From Comamonadaceae bacterium (lineage in GTDB: Bacteria > Pseudomonadota > Gammaproteobacteria > Burkholderiales > Burkholderiaceae_C), in assembly GCA_027485235.1 (NCBI GenBank), contig JAIXRJ010000011.1, positions 1 through 64,000 on the forward strand: a stretch of 64,000 nucleotides of DNA, in the 5' to 3' direction. Position 1 is the first letter of the stretch. The number at the start of each line of letters is the position of its first letter. The translations under genes were made by a program, and so were the position numbers. Under the pieces are notes generated by a model. The model was not told where the DNA came from. It was given only the letters and a program-made list of their open reading frames with translations, and searched no databases. Below, in pieces: positions 15,001 to 20,786 of the stretch.

Positions 15001-16946
15001 GTCCCCGAGTCGGTTTCCGCTTCGATGACGCTGCTCATCGACACACCGGTCTTGGAAGCCGCAAGCAGCGTCAAGTCATTGCCTGCGCTCAAATTCGCAC
15101 CCGACAACACCTCGATCTGGGTGGTGCCTTGCAGCTGTGCAAACCCCGCACCCAAATTGGCGCGCGCTGAACCCGCCACTTGTTGCTCTGCTCCTGCGAC
15201 CCGTTCCGCCGTGGCGGTGATGCTCAGGTCTCGCGTGGCCTCCATCACGGCCGTGCCCCGGAGCGTGATCTTGGCGTCCCCTTTGGCCTCCACATAGGTC
15301 AGGCTCATCGCCAAAGGTGATCCCATTTTTTCAAGCGCCAGGGTCAGCAGTTGTTCCTGGATCGCAGCGGCCTCGCCCCCGAACATGGCCTGCGACTCGA
15401 TCGATGCCGACAGGTTGATGTCACGCCCTTTCAAGGTGCCCGCCACGTCGATCGACGCATTGGCATTGGACAAGGCCACGAAAGTGGACCAGTTGCTCGA
15501 ATCTGAAGCGGTGAGGGTGATGTCACCCGCCCTGTAGTCGGTGCCGCCTTGGTTGACGACCGAGGCATCGAGCAGCGCGCCGGACTCGACCACGATGTTG
15601 GGTGAGGTGATGGTGATGTTGCCGCTGCGACCGGTGGACGGTTCAGCAGCATTTGTCGCGTCCTGTCCGCTGGCCACCCTGCGGGTGTTGATGATGGCGC
15701 CGGTTTTGACCGTGACGGTATCGCCCCCATCGGGGGTGGCGTAACTGATGTTGGCGCCATTGGTCAAGGTGGTGCCGGTGATGTTGGCCACCGTCGGGTC
15801 CAACACAATCTGGCCGCTCTCACCGCTTTGGCTGCCGGCATCAAAACGCATGCCGTCGAGCAGCATGTGGCCCATGCCCGAATACTCAATCGCGCCGCCT
15901 GCACCGGCGCCATCGCCACGGGCATGCAACTGCGCACCGGCTTGGTTGGCAATGTCGCGGTGCGCCATCAGCGTCACCTGACCGCCCGCCTGCCCAGAGC
16001 CGTCCGCACCCGATGCCGACACTTTGGCCTGCGCCGTGACCGCGATGTCTTGCCCCGCCACCAGGCGCACGGCACCGGCACGGGTGAACTGCGCGCTGTC
16101 GCTGATCAACATGCCGCCCAGCATGATCGAGCCGGGTGTGGTGATGTCGATCACGCCGTCCACGTCTTGCAGGGGCATCAAAGATTTGAGGTCACCCAGG
16201 TTGACGGCCGAACCGGCCACACGGCCGTTCACCACCACCTGGCCCGAGACCGTCACCGCGTGGCTGTCGGTGCCGCCGTGCCCGGCCATGATCGTCAAGC
16301 CTTCGGCCGCATTGATGCGGCCCTGAATGTTCACGCTGCCCGTGGCCGAACGCTCAAACTGAGCGCCCAGCACTTGGCCCACGGTGGCGCCCGACAGGCC
16401 ACCGTTTTGGATGCTGCTGAGCAGGCCATCCACATAGGTGGTGGAAGGCGCGGCAAAAGTCAGCCGTCCGGTGTCGATCTGGCCTTGCGGGCCGACTGCA
16501 AAACCGTGGCTGTCGATGAAGAGCAAATTGCCGCCGATCTGGCCGTTGGCCAGACGGCTTTCCAGCCGGCCGTCCACCCGCACCTGGGCATCGCGCACGA
16601 TGTTGACCCACCAGTTGGCGTCTTGCGGCACCAGCATCTTGACCTGATCGCCTTGGCCCACCGCAAAGTTCGAATACGTGCTGAAGGCGTTGCCATCGCG
16701 CAAACTTTGGGTGGTGATGGTGGTCTGCCTGCCCTGGGTGCTCACCACGGTGTTGGTTTGGCCTGCCCCTTGAAGCGGGGTGATCACCGTTTGGCCCGAG
16801 ACCATGGGGCTGAGCGCCCCCAAGGCCACCGCCGCCGCCAAGGCCAGTGGCCTGACCTTCACCAGCAAACGCCGGCGCGAGACCCAAGCCTTGCGACGGG
16901 CTTGGCGCTGTGCAACGGTCAAAGAACGGGGGCTGACTCGGGTCAT
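1..16946 (-). CDS. Giant TpsA / filamentous haemagglutinin-type exoprotein, 3' end outside window
   Basis: One minus-strand frame stays open from the ATG at 16946 to the left edge, at least 5,648 codons with no stop. I read the N-terminus by reverse translation: a basic stretch (RRKAWVSRRRLLVKVR) then a hydrophobic segment ending near VSG, an extended signal peptide typical of large two-partner exoproteins. A TPS-type haemagglutination domain follows at about residues 52-300 (NGQIGGNLLFIDSHGFAVG is recognisable). The rest is low-complexity beta-helix repeat: roughly 90-100-residue units between about 5 and 13 kb, rich in G, A, S, T, N and V, then shorter GTGLTA-type units near the left edge. 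Cysteine is almost absent apart from the CGFLC pair near 3.65 kb. Known TpsA proteins are exported by Sec, secreted by their TpsB partner and act as adhesins; the TpsB gene is two genes upstream. The C-terminus, and any toxin or anchor domain, is not visible. Confidence 0.9.
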   Translation of the reverse strand, partial: MTRVSPRSLTVAQRQARRKAWVSRRRLLVKVRPLALAAAVALGALSPMVSGQTVITPLQGAGQTNTVVSTQGRQTTITTQSLRDGNAFSTYSNFAVGQGDQVKMLVPQDANWWVNIVRDAQVRVDGRLESRLANGQIGGNLLFIDSHGFAVGPQGQIDTGRLTFAAPSTTYVDGLLSSIQNGGLSGATVGQVLGAQFERSATGSVNIQGRINAAEGLTIMAGHGGTDSHAVTVSGQVVVNGRVAGSAVNLGDLKSLMPLQDVDGVIDITTPGSIMLGGMLISDSAQFTRAGAVRLVAGQDIAVTAQAKVSASGADGSGQAGGQVTLMAHRDIANQAGAQLHARGDGAGAGGAIEYSGMGHMLLDGMRFDAGSQSGESGQIVLDPTVANITGTTLTNGANISYATPDGGDTVTVKTGAIINTRRVASGQDATNAAEPSTGRSGNITITSPNIVVESGALLDASVVNQGGTDYRAGDITLTASDSSNWSTFVALSNANASIDVAGTLKGRDINLSASIESQAMFGGEAAAIQEQLLTLALEKMGSPLAMSLTYVEAKGDAKITLRGTAVMEATRDLSITATAERVAGAEQQVAGSARANLGAGFAQLQGTTQIEVLSGANLSAGNDLTLLAASKTGVSMSSVIEAETDSGTGKANVASVIFAGARSDVSTAVKVNSGALLSSDNDMTLQAYHTGSYDVGAEVTIYGGGTAGVVGALSLHKTDTRVVMNGQATVGNDARITAMNFVSKSSISAKSSNSSDDPPEGYEPPETLELSEDEGKAMLFESFMSMADKLASEQEEATGKSNTASKPKLRMAGALAWTETEHTTFAGVGANASLVATGNAVIDARTLAGGVQGVSMAETTSETEGADASKTSLSAAFHYGMHKFDTRAEVGANASLTGLHVAVNANLDMPQFYTAGLPLEWNDPFTVYGNIVGSVDPFFEGFNTQVGAKSSAANLAASGAVSLQFIRNKTVAWVGKGAQISTTATDNTPWAFESKEVYFDSDIEPMLIGASPYRLDKDLGVVGDYVSETRVVLNDNGNPTAYTVEEVVITQEMTSNVSVLAQNKVQSIHMAGTNPSESGAGGTSVGGTFSMVDRQNTAVAGIADQAVLNTKTLAVLAKNDDWILTMAPTAGAGEGVSANLMASYNKLSQTGLASISREAQINAATSVSVNAELALWSYGISGAVTKSSESGVGVGLAFNEITANTKAYIGDNDADAGGSNTAEGAAGFVKTPHLAVLATSKGEIGAIGIAAAMAGGPSQPSSGLADKADSGSSSSQSKADSGSTAPLEAVTGDLQSQGAASDSQGSGAGAKKPPKSSVAGAGAIITNFSNIDTTALIDGAVLQGVGTDATRVAVRAMQDLTQVSVAGGAALTMASNPSTKGSTSIAGAVAIQSSDDDTTARIQNSTLSNVADETGALMVVALKGGERTAVATGISANMSATTTSDLSIVGSISITHVTDDTAASIDSSTVTGKVANALALDPNVIAYDRSRVSAGGGALSFSNGKGAAGVGAAVSVIDLEGSTSASVSGGSMTQVKDLPVMALSSQKVVGAGAVAGVQTNPDSKGQLMGAFVINDLNNTLTAEIKSGAVVHASGDVKVQAGGAPSTAWLDTLMGPVAASEVTDFEMSSSSNDYSSDLKSTVGAGESVIGVAGTLSVSAGKGAASVGLSYAQNRIQTTYKADLNGSITAAGNVYVFGHSRANIVGVAAGAGATRGKFSGMGSASVNLIGQRTSATVSGGSVTAASLNMESDTEGHIFSLAGNVSVAVGSGQGSAAGGAVSYTQTGTKTFTVADSTYTVDGQTVVQNGGTLANRHSGNTASITNATINTGNGDVNVMASNRSNNQSVAASGAFSDGTFAFTGTATWNEIGDVTDARISGSTVTAQDIKVQAGNGEGASSAKISSLAGGVAASKGSSVALAFGFNTIESSRSAKITGSVLNPTQNVFVLADAGSAIQTLSATISASVQNSAGGSSSTNWLNGSTEALVDDVTFNGSASSLTVHASNSGKIESLAGAIAGGGSNVIGGAVAINLMGEGSDDFKVTAKINNSRMNSATSVVVDADLTGEIKSIAAAGGGSGSNAINGSVTRNLIAGDVTAEIASLTQNVAANSLIVQADQLSSISSLAGVVNGGGANAVGGAVSVNDIAGTVTAKLGSSSLKTTGQVRVLTNMDSNIQSVAAAGSGAGTAAVNGSNTTNSLTSTVRAIANNVTQTTGSSSFQVWAHDGSDIDSFAGTVSGGGTAAVGAALALNFLGRTAGNESATKLVSADITNSSLQVSGAVQVKAHSNSTLDALGVAAGGGGTFAVTGSNTTNILQDSIAAKWVGSTLVGGSGSLEVSAEDDAAVRSLAGNFAGGGTVAVGAALAVNKINTGVNALVQGTASGKIATGDVRVQSDSGAVIDTVAVGMSASGTVGVQGSVAISQIGSSTSSLVNSSAVIEATDSVAVVADSNDRIKSLAGAIGLGLAGVGAAGGVLVNMITSSTTAGVDGAGTRVSGAGTGDGVWVYNDSLSSSPNLMNITEVTDTALSRASRGTSMKRGVTVQATSVEQIAALTTVVGGGTVGIGGSVNVDSIDGSTRAYVDSAQINSLSGADAAQEARVLAADHALIASTAATVAGGVATGVSGAVGSELVKRSTTAEVIDSATVNAQGNATVKAASSATVAQISAGAAIGGVAGVAGSGNVALMQGNTQARVLNSSVNATDVSVLAEGANRSNLIAGSIGAGGVGGVGMSFSVNVSGSTVKALVTNSAIRADGDVKVLANNITQELAVSATAGVGVYGGAAIGATVTVLEGLTEANISGTSSVDSRLQDADHYGVNSLTVAATESVDISHNAGAAGAGKLGGVGTAANVLIGKSRVIAGAAGSSLKSEGLVSVSALREADIDMVTATAGGGGLAGISGAVGVLIFGAAPNGDANSEVNSNNGTMSRVSDATESSKVQGTGSALSDADKNSLNSNASYDTQAAYAGASGAHSTSATLSASTVRAGSVSVSSLDKTEVLNNAGSLAIGGLGMSAGVALTTLGGANSASISAGSLTTTGGVSIDAGTRELHGGTTSIQSRAIAGAGGIVGLGAAVSLAKNETANSASLTGTVSAGGAVNVSALDDTSMRSESYGASVGAVSVGVVIAKSEQSGSVLTQVGGSITGQGVNISAQRDATTNAYAKGGSAGVVSGSGAEADAADNSSVKVALLSGASLNAGQGGLTVAASSNPYANTEALGISVASGVAVGVSLAHSSVSSEVAVNSLGSLTLTGRSVNISAVLGAGDSAVRSHATAGAGGMLVGATGVDATSENRGSAKVTLAGQTLLTTTGDVNISAIDSMDTRAFSTGIGAGFVGIGVATSSATSSTTVTAQASQFKGLVGGALQITATGNESIYSEAIAGSGGVVAGAGAESFIDHDQVVTADLGSGSGNTLTVGNFANVNATRQVRYNLQSTSATAAAVGASGAVTQATLDGSATARVLDNTRLVADGLRVLATNDLARTDLQAENAEGGGGGVISGAGASIYTGMNGNAVASLGNSVNLTLEGLLEVRAYNEIHGSSRGQMDVGGAIPIALVETKIETTANADATVGNNTTVNSYGETYINALSYIDLEANSVSKTYGLAAAAQGNAYATADVNNRVTIGTGTEIRSAEAISLLVGQDKDFNRNKHFVTARVDLFNHSAIPVSINPKAEATVNLNNTLTVNANAVRSGATIKLGGIEGSYVVEGKGKVSDWTRDLGELMGLSSEYGKSDKNMSSTAVLNGQFEAGFGNKQRLIVGANGTILENTGDVRYTITKEDLGASAGAYVERLYDQLARYGDVPEIRAFVEAELSFYFATLIREGLAESYTDGGKTYYVALSDVDANFLNIKNMRAGSGNIELYGKNVTGNANLMARADSEILVENRSPLNLRVFNMTVDADGGFVKYNDTYITKNADIGALNTSSKTTSLTVDSIDTRGGGASQQLPTLTVKNTFVPLGPSTRGENDALMMYAPDGTSANLYTDEMRAPEVRVNGTLYNKLGTINLNNTAGSISVVSETSGYTPRLDGREITVTAGKNFMLSSPSISQSVGGSPESLYAVHYSDDQQRIQGNLGVTACGYARPVNLNVNYNGGCFVSGAGGIYASGGIFMGARYLNINGTIQSGQADYNATLTNASVGSRISSWQTEWRNNRGSYLSRGVSSMVQVSGPLPTDSEAEINKQFANGTINATQRTNAINDMATRRVQPLIYFDAETNRLKVAPTNVTGGLVELVGSVINTGGGVIRALDGYARMNIDNQTSYGIDLLGLDTGGDKGVVRITDLSKPIYNGSGVVTSYEVTTYEKDANGVFKGTVTDGRAPGARVISVANNSLGSPSGSVKARFNYNPLSNSTYSWSAGYETMAESSYYYQNSSWLGFIPGGSTNWNSITTVVKTSNAMPQDIFVSTNRPIGNGNFSMQVQKTVNDAETETYYRSWRKCGFLCIKKTYYIQRRAETGFKYLYTQRVKADHAVNVELVGYDTGALTVSSVGDIRLGGNISNASGNVSLTSSNGSISQLSGGAVVEGIGLNFRAKTGIGIQAAPINLITGNGSFTAVSDSGAIAFHSNSGPLRINQVSTTGEVWLDGAGDILGLNPGAVHVTGKKIYLAAPTGGIGEFNADGSVKSTLNIQTQDSTFGGLTAKARSGIGIKQATGNLWVNQVISGGDVYLEAGGDLIDNNRNETRDERTEAELLALWSSSALQGASAETSRQATLNLTRTQYRRYWALRDVREVVTDGSGNVTSYAADTITSGYKYTMPAEDRQQLLAAGLSPAQLTKIENDRTAEVLALHEQFGNTVYQTNNERIIVAVNAANPGKPEVGALATWSDAELKNPLPKSIFSKSSTSTQTRIEEPNVVGNRVVLRPGGKIGKDDGAVSIPLIKATRRAQGKPDDLTDDEKLVIMSAETDDMSLNRDTWTLTVVKKDTFNVLSNRLNVTSNGFVYLGADTTDAYPSGGTANLEKVIGTGEIRIKVTDSILSMADAGVSVIQGQKAILEAAQGAIGSAAKPVQITLRDDSTGTLTARAQQGIWIHEIGNMRAADIYTPTSATLTATGAIIDARPVINYPDVGDRTVRSIEAETLSLSATGGAIGALSNPLVIKVGEGGVSASTLAGYSVYLEAAENSPMTVGTINSGLDAYLNVWNNSLTTLINISGKGNVFAFSDGNMTGTNITGGGIVNVSSNGSITGTKVGAGSGSAILDADVAIDLTNISSNSNVQATAGTSVKGNIINAGLDLSITANAGAVSATSMSATRNVNVKAYGPQGHIRSTTASTAAGTMTMDAAGDLAMTVTSGLGAIDLKAGQAMNLLNISSGNASLTLQAGQGIKLLSGSARNNMAITAGQGVQISSASSSTGSLTVNTLAGSIKAQTLTATTGMTLKSRDGDVNTSSLTVSAGAIKVDAGTTIDLGSAKATGWVDLSAGTGLTATNLTSTGANIDVDSVSGVLRLASSSAKTDLDVQSGSVTLGSFTAAAANLRATTDMTLGTGTTTGHVVVNSQGTANLGNLTASAGTITADAAGSMTVTTLNGTVLDITAGTGLTAGTLTSTTGKIDVDTTAGALVITKATAKTLLDAQAVAGALTVNNYTSDTALFRAGTDMSLTTGTVTGSIDAAAGRHASLGSMTSTTAKAKATSTGTMVATLVKGSAVELLAGTGLTAAT

Positions 16947-17012
16947 TGGGGGCTTTCAGTGACACGCATCAAAGCAGGCGGTCGAACTCAGGACATGGGG
17001 TGAAACGGGCGG

Positions 17013-17798
17013 TCAAGCGGGCTCGGAAGCCTCGGCTGTTTTTTCGGCCCCAAGCGGTGCCGCTGTGGTTTCGGCTTGTGGCTCCAGCGCCACAGCCATG
17101 TTCATCAAATCCTTGAATTTGCGCAGCGACAAGAGGTGCAAGTAGGCCATGGCCAGTGCGCCTTGGCGGTGCAAATCGGCCACCACCTTGTCTTCCAGGG
17201 CGTTGAGCTTGTTTTCGTCCACGCTCAAAAAGCCGGTCAACTCCATCTGGCGGCCATTGGGCAACACCGCCTGCAAAGCGCGCTCGGTCAAAACACCTGC
17301 GGCGTGCAAGGCATTGACCATGGTGCTGGTGGTGGCCTCAGCCGCGTCCAAGGCCACCAGTTCTTGCATCACGGCTTGCAGCCATGGCATTTCCTGGCCC
17401 TTCTCGTCAAACAAAGCGTCGCCTTCGCTCAGGTTCAAGGCTTCGCGCTGCACGGCGACCGGGCGTGCGCCCTCGCCGTCTTGCTGGTTCAGCAAGCGGA
17501 AAGGCCAGGTGCGCAGCACGGCCGGCATGTAGTCGACCAGCCATTGTCCTTGGGCCCCCACAAACAGGTTGCGCCCCTGCTCGAGGCCGGTCACGGCCAG
17601 CAAACGCCCCCCTTCTTCACCGTGTGTCATGACACACGGGAAAGCCAAGGCGGCAGAGGGCATTTCCGATGCCGCCAGGTTGACGGTGATCACACCACTC
17701 ACCCAATTCATGTCGCGGTCAAGGCGCTTGAATTTGAGCAGGCGGTGCGCCTCGCGGTGCAAGATGGTGAATTCGGGTTTGGTTTGGGCTGGGGTCAT
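17013..17798 (-). CDS. SapC family protein
   Basis: A 261-residue protein that I recognise as SapC-like from the pattern of an early HREAHRLLKF segment, a central LAFPCVMTHGEEGG / LLAVTGLEQGRNLFV block and the following YMPAVLRTWPFRLL. SapC proteins were named from surface-array (S-layer) loci and their biochemical role is not settled. There is no obvious signal peptide, so it is probably cytoplasmic. It lies 30 bp after tpsB and 66 bp before the tpsA start, inside the same operon. Its place between a transporter and its substrate suggests a role in expression or handling of the giant exoprotein; that is inference. The last 20 residues are A/E/T-rich and probably disordered. Confidence 0.75.
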   Translation of the reverse strand: MTPAQTKPEFTILHREAHRLLKFKRLDRDMNWVSGVITVNLAASEMPSAALAFPCVMTHGEEGGRLLAVTGLEQGRNLFVGAQGQWLVDYMPAVLRTWPFRLLNQQDGEGARPVAVQREALNLSEGDALFDEKGQEMPWLQAVMQELVALDAAEATTSTMVNALHAAGVLTERALQAVLPNGRQMELTGFLSVDENKLNALEDKVVADLHRQGALAMAYLHLLSLRKFKDLMNMAVALEPQAETTAAPLGAEKTAEASEPA

Positions 17799-17828
17799 GG
17801 GGTTTCCTGATGAATAAAAATGCTGGCC

Positions 17829-19469
17829 TCACCAAGAGGCGCTGGCCCTGAGCAAAGCGCGGGTGCGCGAGCCCTGAAAGCCATCGGTCTGCTGGGTCAA
17901 AGCGGTCTCGATCGCATAACGGCGATCGATCTGGAACTGCACCCCCACACCGGCCGAGCCGATGCGCTGGGCCACATCGCCCTTGACGGCGCGGGCGGTG
18001 TCGGCAAAAACAAACAGCTCGGGGTTGTCCACGCCGCTCCAGGGCAAGCGCTGGTACAGGGCCAATTGCAAGGCCTGGCCGCTGCGGCCCGAAAGAGTTC
18101 CCAGGTCAAAACCCCGCACCGTGGCGCCGCCACCGGCCAGCCAGGCGTCCGACGCATCGGGCGTGCGGCTGTCCAGCCCACGCATCTGCCCGTTGGCCCG
18201 CAAGACTGGCCCTGCGGGCCCCGCCAAACGGTAAGCCAGGGTGGCCAACACCTCGGCGTAAGCAAAAGAATTGACCGGCCCTTTGGCGCTGTTGAGGGTC
18301 GCGCGCAAGGTGGCCCGCTCGGCCCCGGCCGCCGGATCGAGCACCCAGTCGGTGGAGGCGGCCAAGGTGGCCCTTTGCACCACGCGATCGCTCAAAGTCG
18401 CCCCGTCCAGCTGCGACTGGGAGTGCACTTGTGTCAGGCCACCCGACAGTTTCCACCACTGGCCGGGCAGCAGGTCGATGATCCGGATCAGGTCGAGCGA
18501 GACCACGCTGGAGGCCCCCTCGATCAACAGATCGGTTTTGCCCGGCTCGGTCGACGCCACCACCGTGCGCGAGCGGGAGGCCGAGGCATTGGCCCCCAAG
18601 CGCCAGCCCTGTTGGCCCAGGGGCAGGCCGCCGGTCAGGCTCACGCTGGTGGCGCTTGGCCCCTGAATCAGCAGGCCCTCGACGCGCCCCCCCACCGAGG
18701 TGGCCGGGAAATGCCGAAAGCCCACGATCAGGCTGTTGCCCAGGGTGCGGCCCGAGCCCACACTGGGCACTTCGCCCAAGGCCCAGTATTGGGTGCGGTC
18801 CAAGTCAGGCACGGTCACTTCCAGGTCGCTGCTGCCAAAGGACTGGCCGGCCACATACTGCCCCTGAGCGCTGAAGTCGCTGCTGGCGTTGAACAAGTAC
18901 AGCCGCTGGGCCAAGGGCTCGGGCCGGATCACCTGGCCCGGCTTGAAGTCAAACCACTGCGCCAGCCAAGCCGGATCGGGCAGGCTGCTGCCCAGAAACT
19001 TGACCTGGCCCAAAGTGCCCTCGACCAGGAAAATCTTGACGACCCCGCTTTGCAGGTCTTGCGGCGGCACCACCGGCACCGCCGATTGCACCCCCTGCGC
19101 CAGGTACAAAGCCTGGATGTCGCGCAGCAAAGCATTGAGTTCATCGCTGCCCACTGAGCGGCCCAGGTAAGGCCGCACCACTTGGGCCAGTTGCTGCTCG
19201 CTGAGCAACTGGCTGGGCGAGAACAAAATTTCTTTCAGCTCCATTTGCCCCTGGAGCACGGGGCCGACCGGCAGCGGCAAAGCCTGGGCTGGCGGGGCGG
19301 GCACGGCGGGCGCAGGCACAGGCCGGGCGCTTTCAGCGCGGCGCACGTCCTCTTGCAAACGCGCGGCGGGGTCGACCACGGCGTCCGCCCAAACGGTGCA
19401 AACCGCACCCGTCCAGAAGCAAAAAAGGCCGACGCATCGGGTCAGCCGGGTGTGAGCGCGCCGGGTCAT
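17829..19469 (-). CDS. TpsB / ShlB-FhaC-HecB family outer-membrane transporter
   Basis: The transporter half of a two-partner secretion system: an outer-membrane 16-strand barrel of the Omp85/TpsB superfamily with periplasmic POTRA domains that bind the TPS domain of the partner. Visible parts: Sec signal peptide ending near VWADA, a P/A-rich linker, a POTRA_2-type domain (LLSEQQLAQVVRPYLGR ... LNALLRDIQALYLAQG), a second POTRA-like part (GVVKIFLVEGTLGQVKF), then the ShlB barrel with the VRGFD loop-6 motif and a terminal aromatic residue (ASASW). I chose the ATG at 19469 because it overlaps the TGA of the upstream pentapeptide gene as ATGA, which implies translational coupling; the longer frame to 19499 would start with TTG. 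About 547 residues, normal for the family. The cognate substrate should be the giant exoprotein downstream. Confidence 0.9.
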   Translation of the reverse strand: MTRRAHTRLTRCVGLFCFWTGAVCTVWADAVVDPAARLQEDVRRAESARPVPAPAVPAPPAQALPLPVGPVLQGQMELKEILFSPSQLLSEQQLAQVVRPYLGRSVGSDELNALLRDIQALYLAQGVQSAVPVVPPQDLQSGVVKIFLVEGTLGQVKFLGSSLPDPAWLAQWFDFKPGQVIRPEPLAQRLYLFNASSDFSAQGQYVAGQSFGSSDLEVTVPDLDRTQYWALGEVPSVGSGRTLGNSLIVGFRHFPATSVGGRVEGLLIQGPSATSVSLTGGLPLGQQGWRLGANASASRSRTVVASTEPGKTDLLIEGASSVVSLDLIRIIDLLPGQWWKLSGGLTQVHSQSQLDGATLSDRVVQRATLAASTDWVLDPAAGAERATLRATLNSAKGPVNSFAYAEVLATLAYRLAGPAGPVLRANGQMRGLDSRTPDASDAWLAGGGATVRGFDLGTLSGRSGQALQLALYQRLPWSGVDNPELFVFADTARAVKGDVAQRIGSAGVGVQFQIDRRYAIETALTQQTDGFQGSRTRALLRASASW

Positions 19470-20716
19470 AGACATGCGCCGATAGAGGGCGTGGCACAAA
19501 CCTTGGCACCATCGGTCCAGAGGGCGCCACTCAGGTCTGCCCCCGTGAAGTCCGAGCCTTGCAGCAAAGCTTGGCTGAAATTGGCAGCCTTCAAATTGGC
19601 ACCGCTGAAGTTCACATCGTGAACGTAAGCGTTCTTGAAGTCCGCGCCTTCCAGGTTGGTCCGGCTCATGTTGGTGCCGTTCAACATGGCTTTGCTCAAC
19701 TTGGCGCGCCGCAAATTGCTGCCACTGAAATTGGTGCTCACCAGTTGCGCGCTGTCCAGTTGGGCTTCGACCATGGAGGCTTGTGTCAATTGCGCGCGGT
19801 TCATGAACGCGGCGTTCAGGTTGACGCGGTCCAGGTTCAGGCCATCCATGATGGCCCCAAACAAATGGGCGGCTTCAAATTCGGCCGGCGAATCGCCCGC
19901 ACCGGTCACCATCGCCCCGGTGAAATCCACCCCTTCCAGGTAGGCGCGGCTCATGCGGGCACCGGCCACTTGGCTGCTGTCCCACAGGAGGGTGAAGACT
20001 TGGCGCTCATCGAGCGCCAAGGTGGCGGCGTCGGGCACACGCACCAGCCAGCTGTTGCGCAAGTTGGCCCCCTTCAAAAACCCGCCTTCGAGCTTGTGCA
20101 TGCCCAGCTGGGTGCCCGACAAATTGCAGTCCGGGCAGTTGACCACGGTGCCCACTTCCAGCTTGCCCATGTCTCGGCCGCTGGCCGTGTTGACCAAGCC
20201 CGCCCCGAACCTAGCGATCACAAGGGCGGTGTCCACCGCGGTGCGTGCCGCCGTGATGCGCACTTGGTAGCGCGGCACCGGCGAGGCATCGGGGCCACGC
20301 TGCAATTTGGCTTCAGTGATGCTGGGCTGGTTGGCGTCCAGACGCCAGACGCGCTTGTCCTCGGCGTCGATCAGTTCGATGGCTTCGATGCGCTGCTGCA
20401 TGGCGGGCGTGAGGTTCAGCGTGATGAAACTGTCCCGCAGCAAATCGAAGTAAAACTTGTCCTCGCCCACGCCGGCGGTGTCGCCGGTCCAAGGCAAGCC
20501 TGTTGTGCCCGGGGCCTCCAGTTGCAAAGCCACGCCGCCCGAACCACGTTGGGCCACAATGCCCGCATCCAAGCGGCCGGGTTCGTACAGCGCTTGCTCT
20601 GCCACGTTGAACTGGGGCACAAAGGCAGGCCCCCCGCCACCACCACAGGCGGTCAGACAGGCCGCCAACACCACGCCAGTGGTGCAACGGGTCCAAGCAT
20701 TCAAAAGCGGCATCAT
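19466..20716 (-). CDS. Pentapeptide-repeat lipoprotein
   Basis: The start is set at the ATGATG at 20716/20713, because it is preceded by AAGGG and gives a good lipoprotein signal (charge, hydrophobic stretch, LTAC then GGGGG); the open frame extends further to 20839 but without such signals. The mature N-terminal part (to about residue 190) is a non-repetitive beta-rich region. From about residue 200 come many pentapeptide repeats of the A(N/D)LxX type, e.g. ANLRN, SNLRRAKLSKAMLNG, TNLEGADFKNA, ANLKAANFSQA, ADLSGALW, which are expected to form a right-handed quadrilateral beta-helix. The function is not known; lipidation and its position between the repeat exoprotein and tpsB suggest an envelope-bound scaffold or anchor for the adhesins. 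Its stop overlaps the tpsB start. Confidence 0.8.
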   Translation of the reverse strand: MMPLLNAWTRCTTGVVLAACLTACGGGGGPAFVPQFNVAEQALYEPGRLDAGIVAQRGSGGVALQLEAPGTTGLPWTGDTAGVGEDKFYFDLLRDSFITLNLTPAMQQRIEAIELIDAEDKRVWRLDANQPSITEAKLQRGPDASPVPRYQVRITAARTAVDTALVIARFGAGLVNTASGRDMGKLEVGTVVNCPDCNLSGTQLGMHKLEGGFLKGANLRNSWLVRVPDAATLALDERQVFTLLWDSSQVAGARMSRAYLEGVDFTGAMVTGAGDSPAEFEAAHLFGAIMDGLNLDRVNLNAAFMNRAQLTQASMVEAQLDSAQLVSTNFSGSNLRRAKLSKAMLNGTNMSRTNLEGADFKNAYVHDVNFSGANLKAANFSQALLQGSDFTGADLSGALWTDGAKVCATPSIGACL

Positions 20717-20786
20717 CAATCCCTTAACCCTCAAACCAACTTGGGGCAGCCAGCGGCCTTGTGAGCTGCTGACGGCCCCCGTGTCA

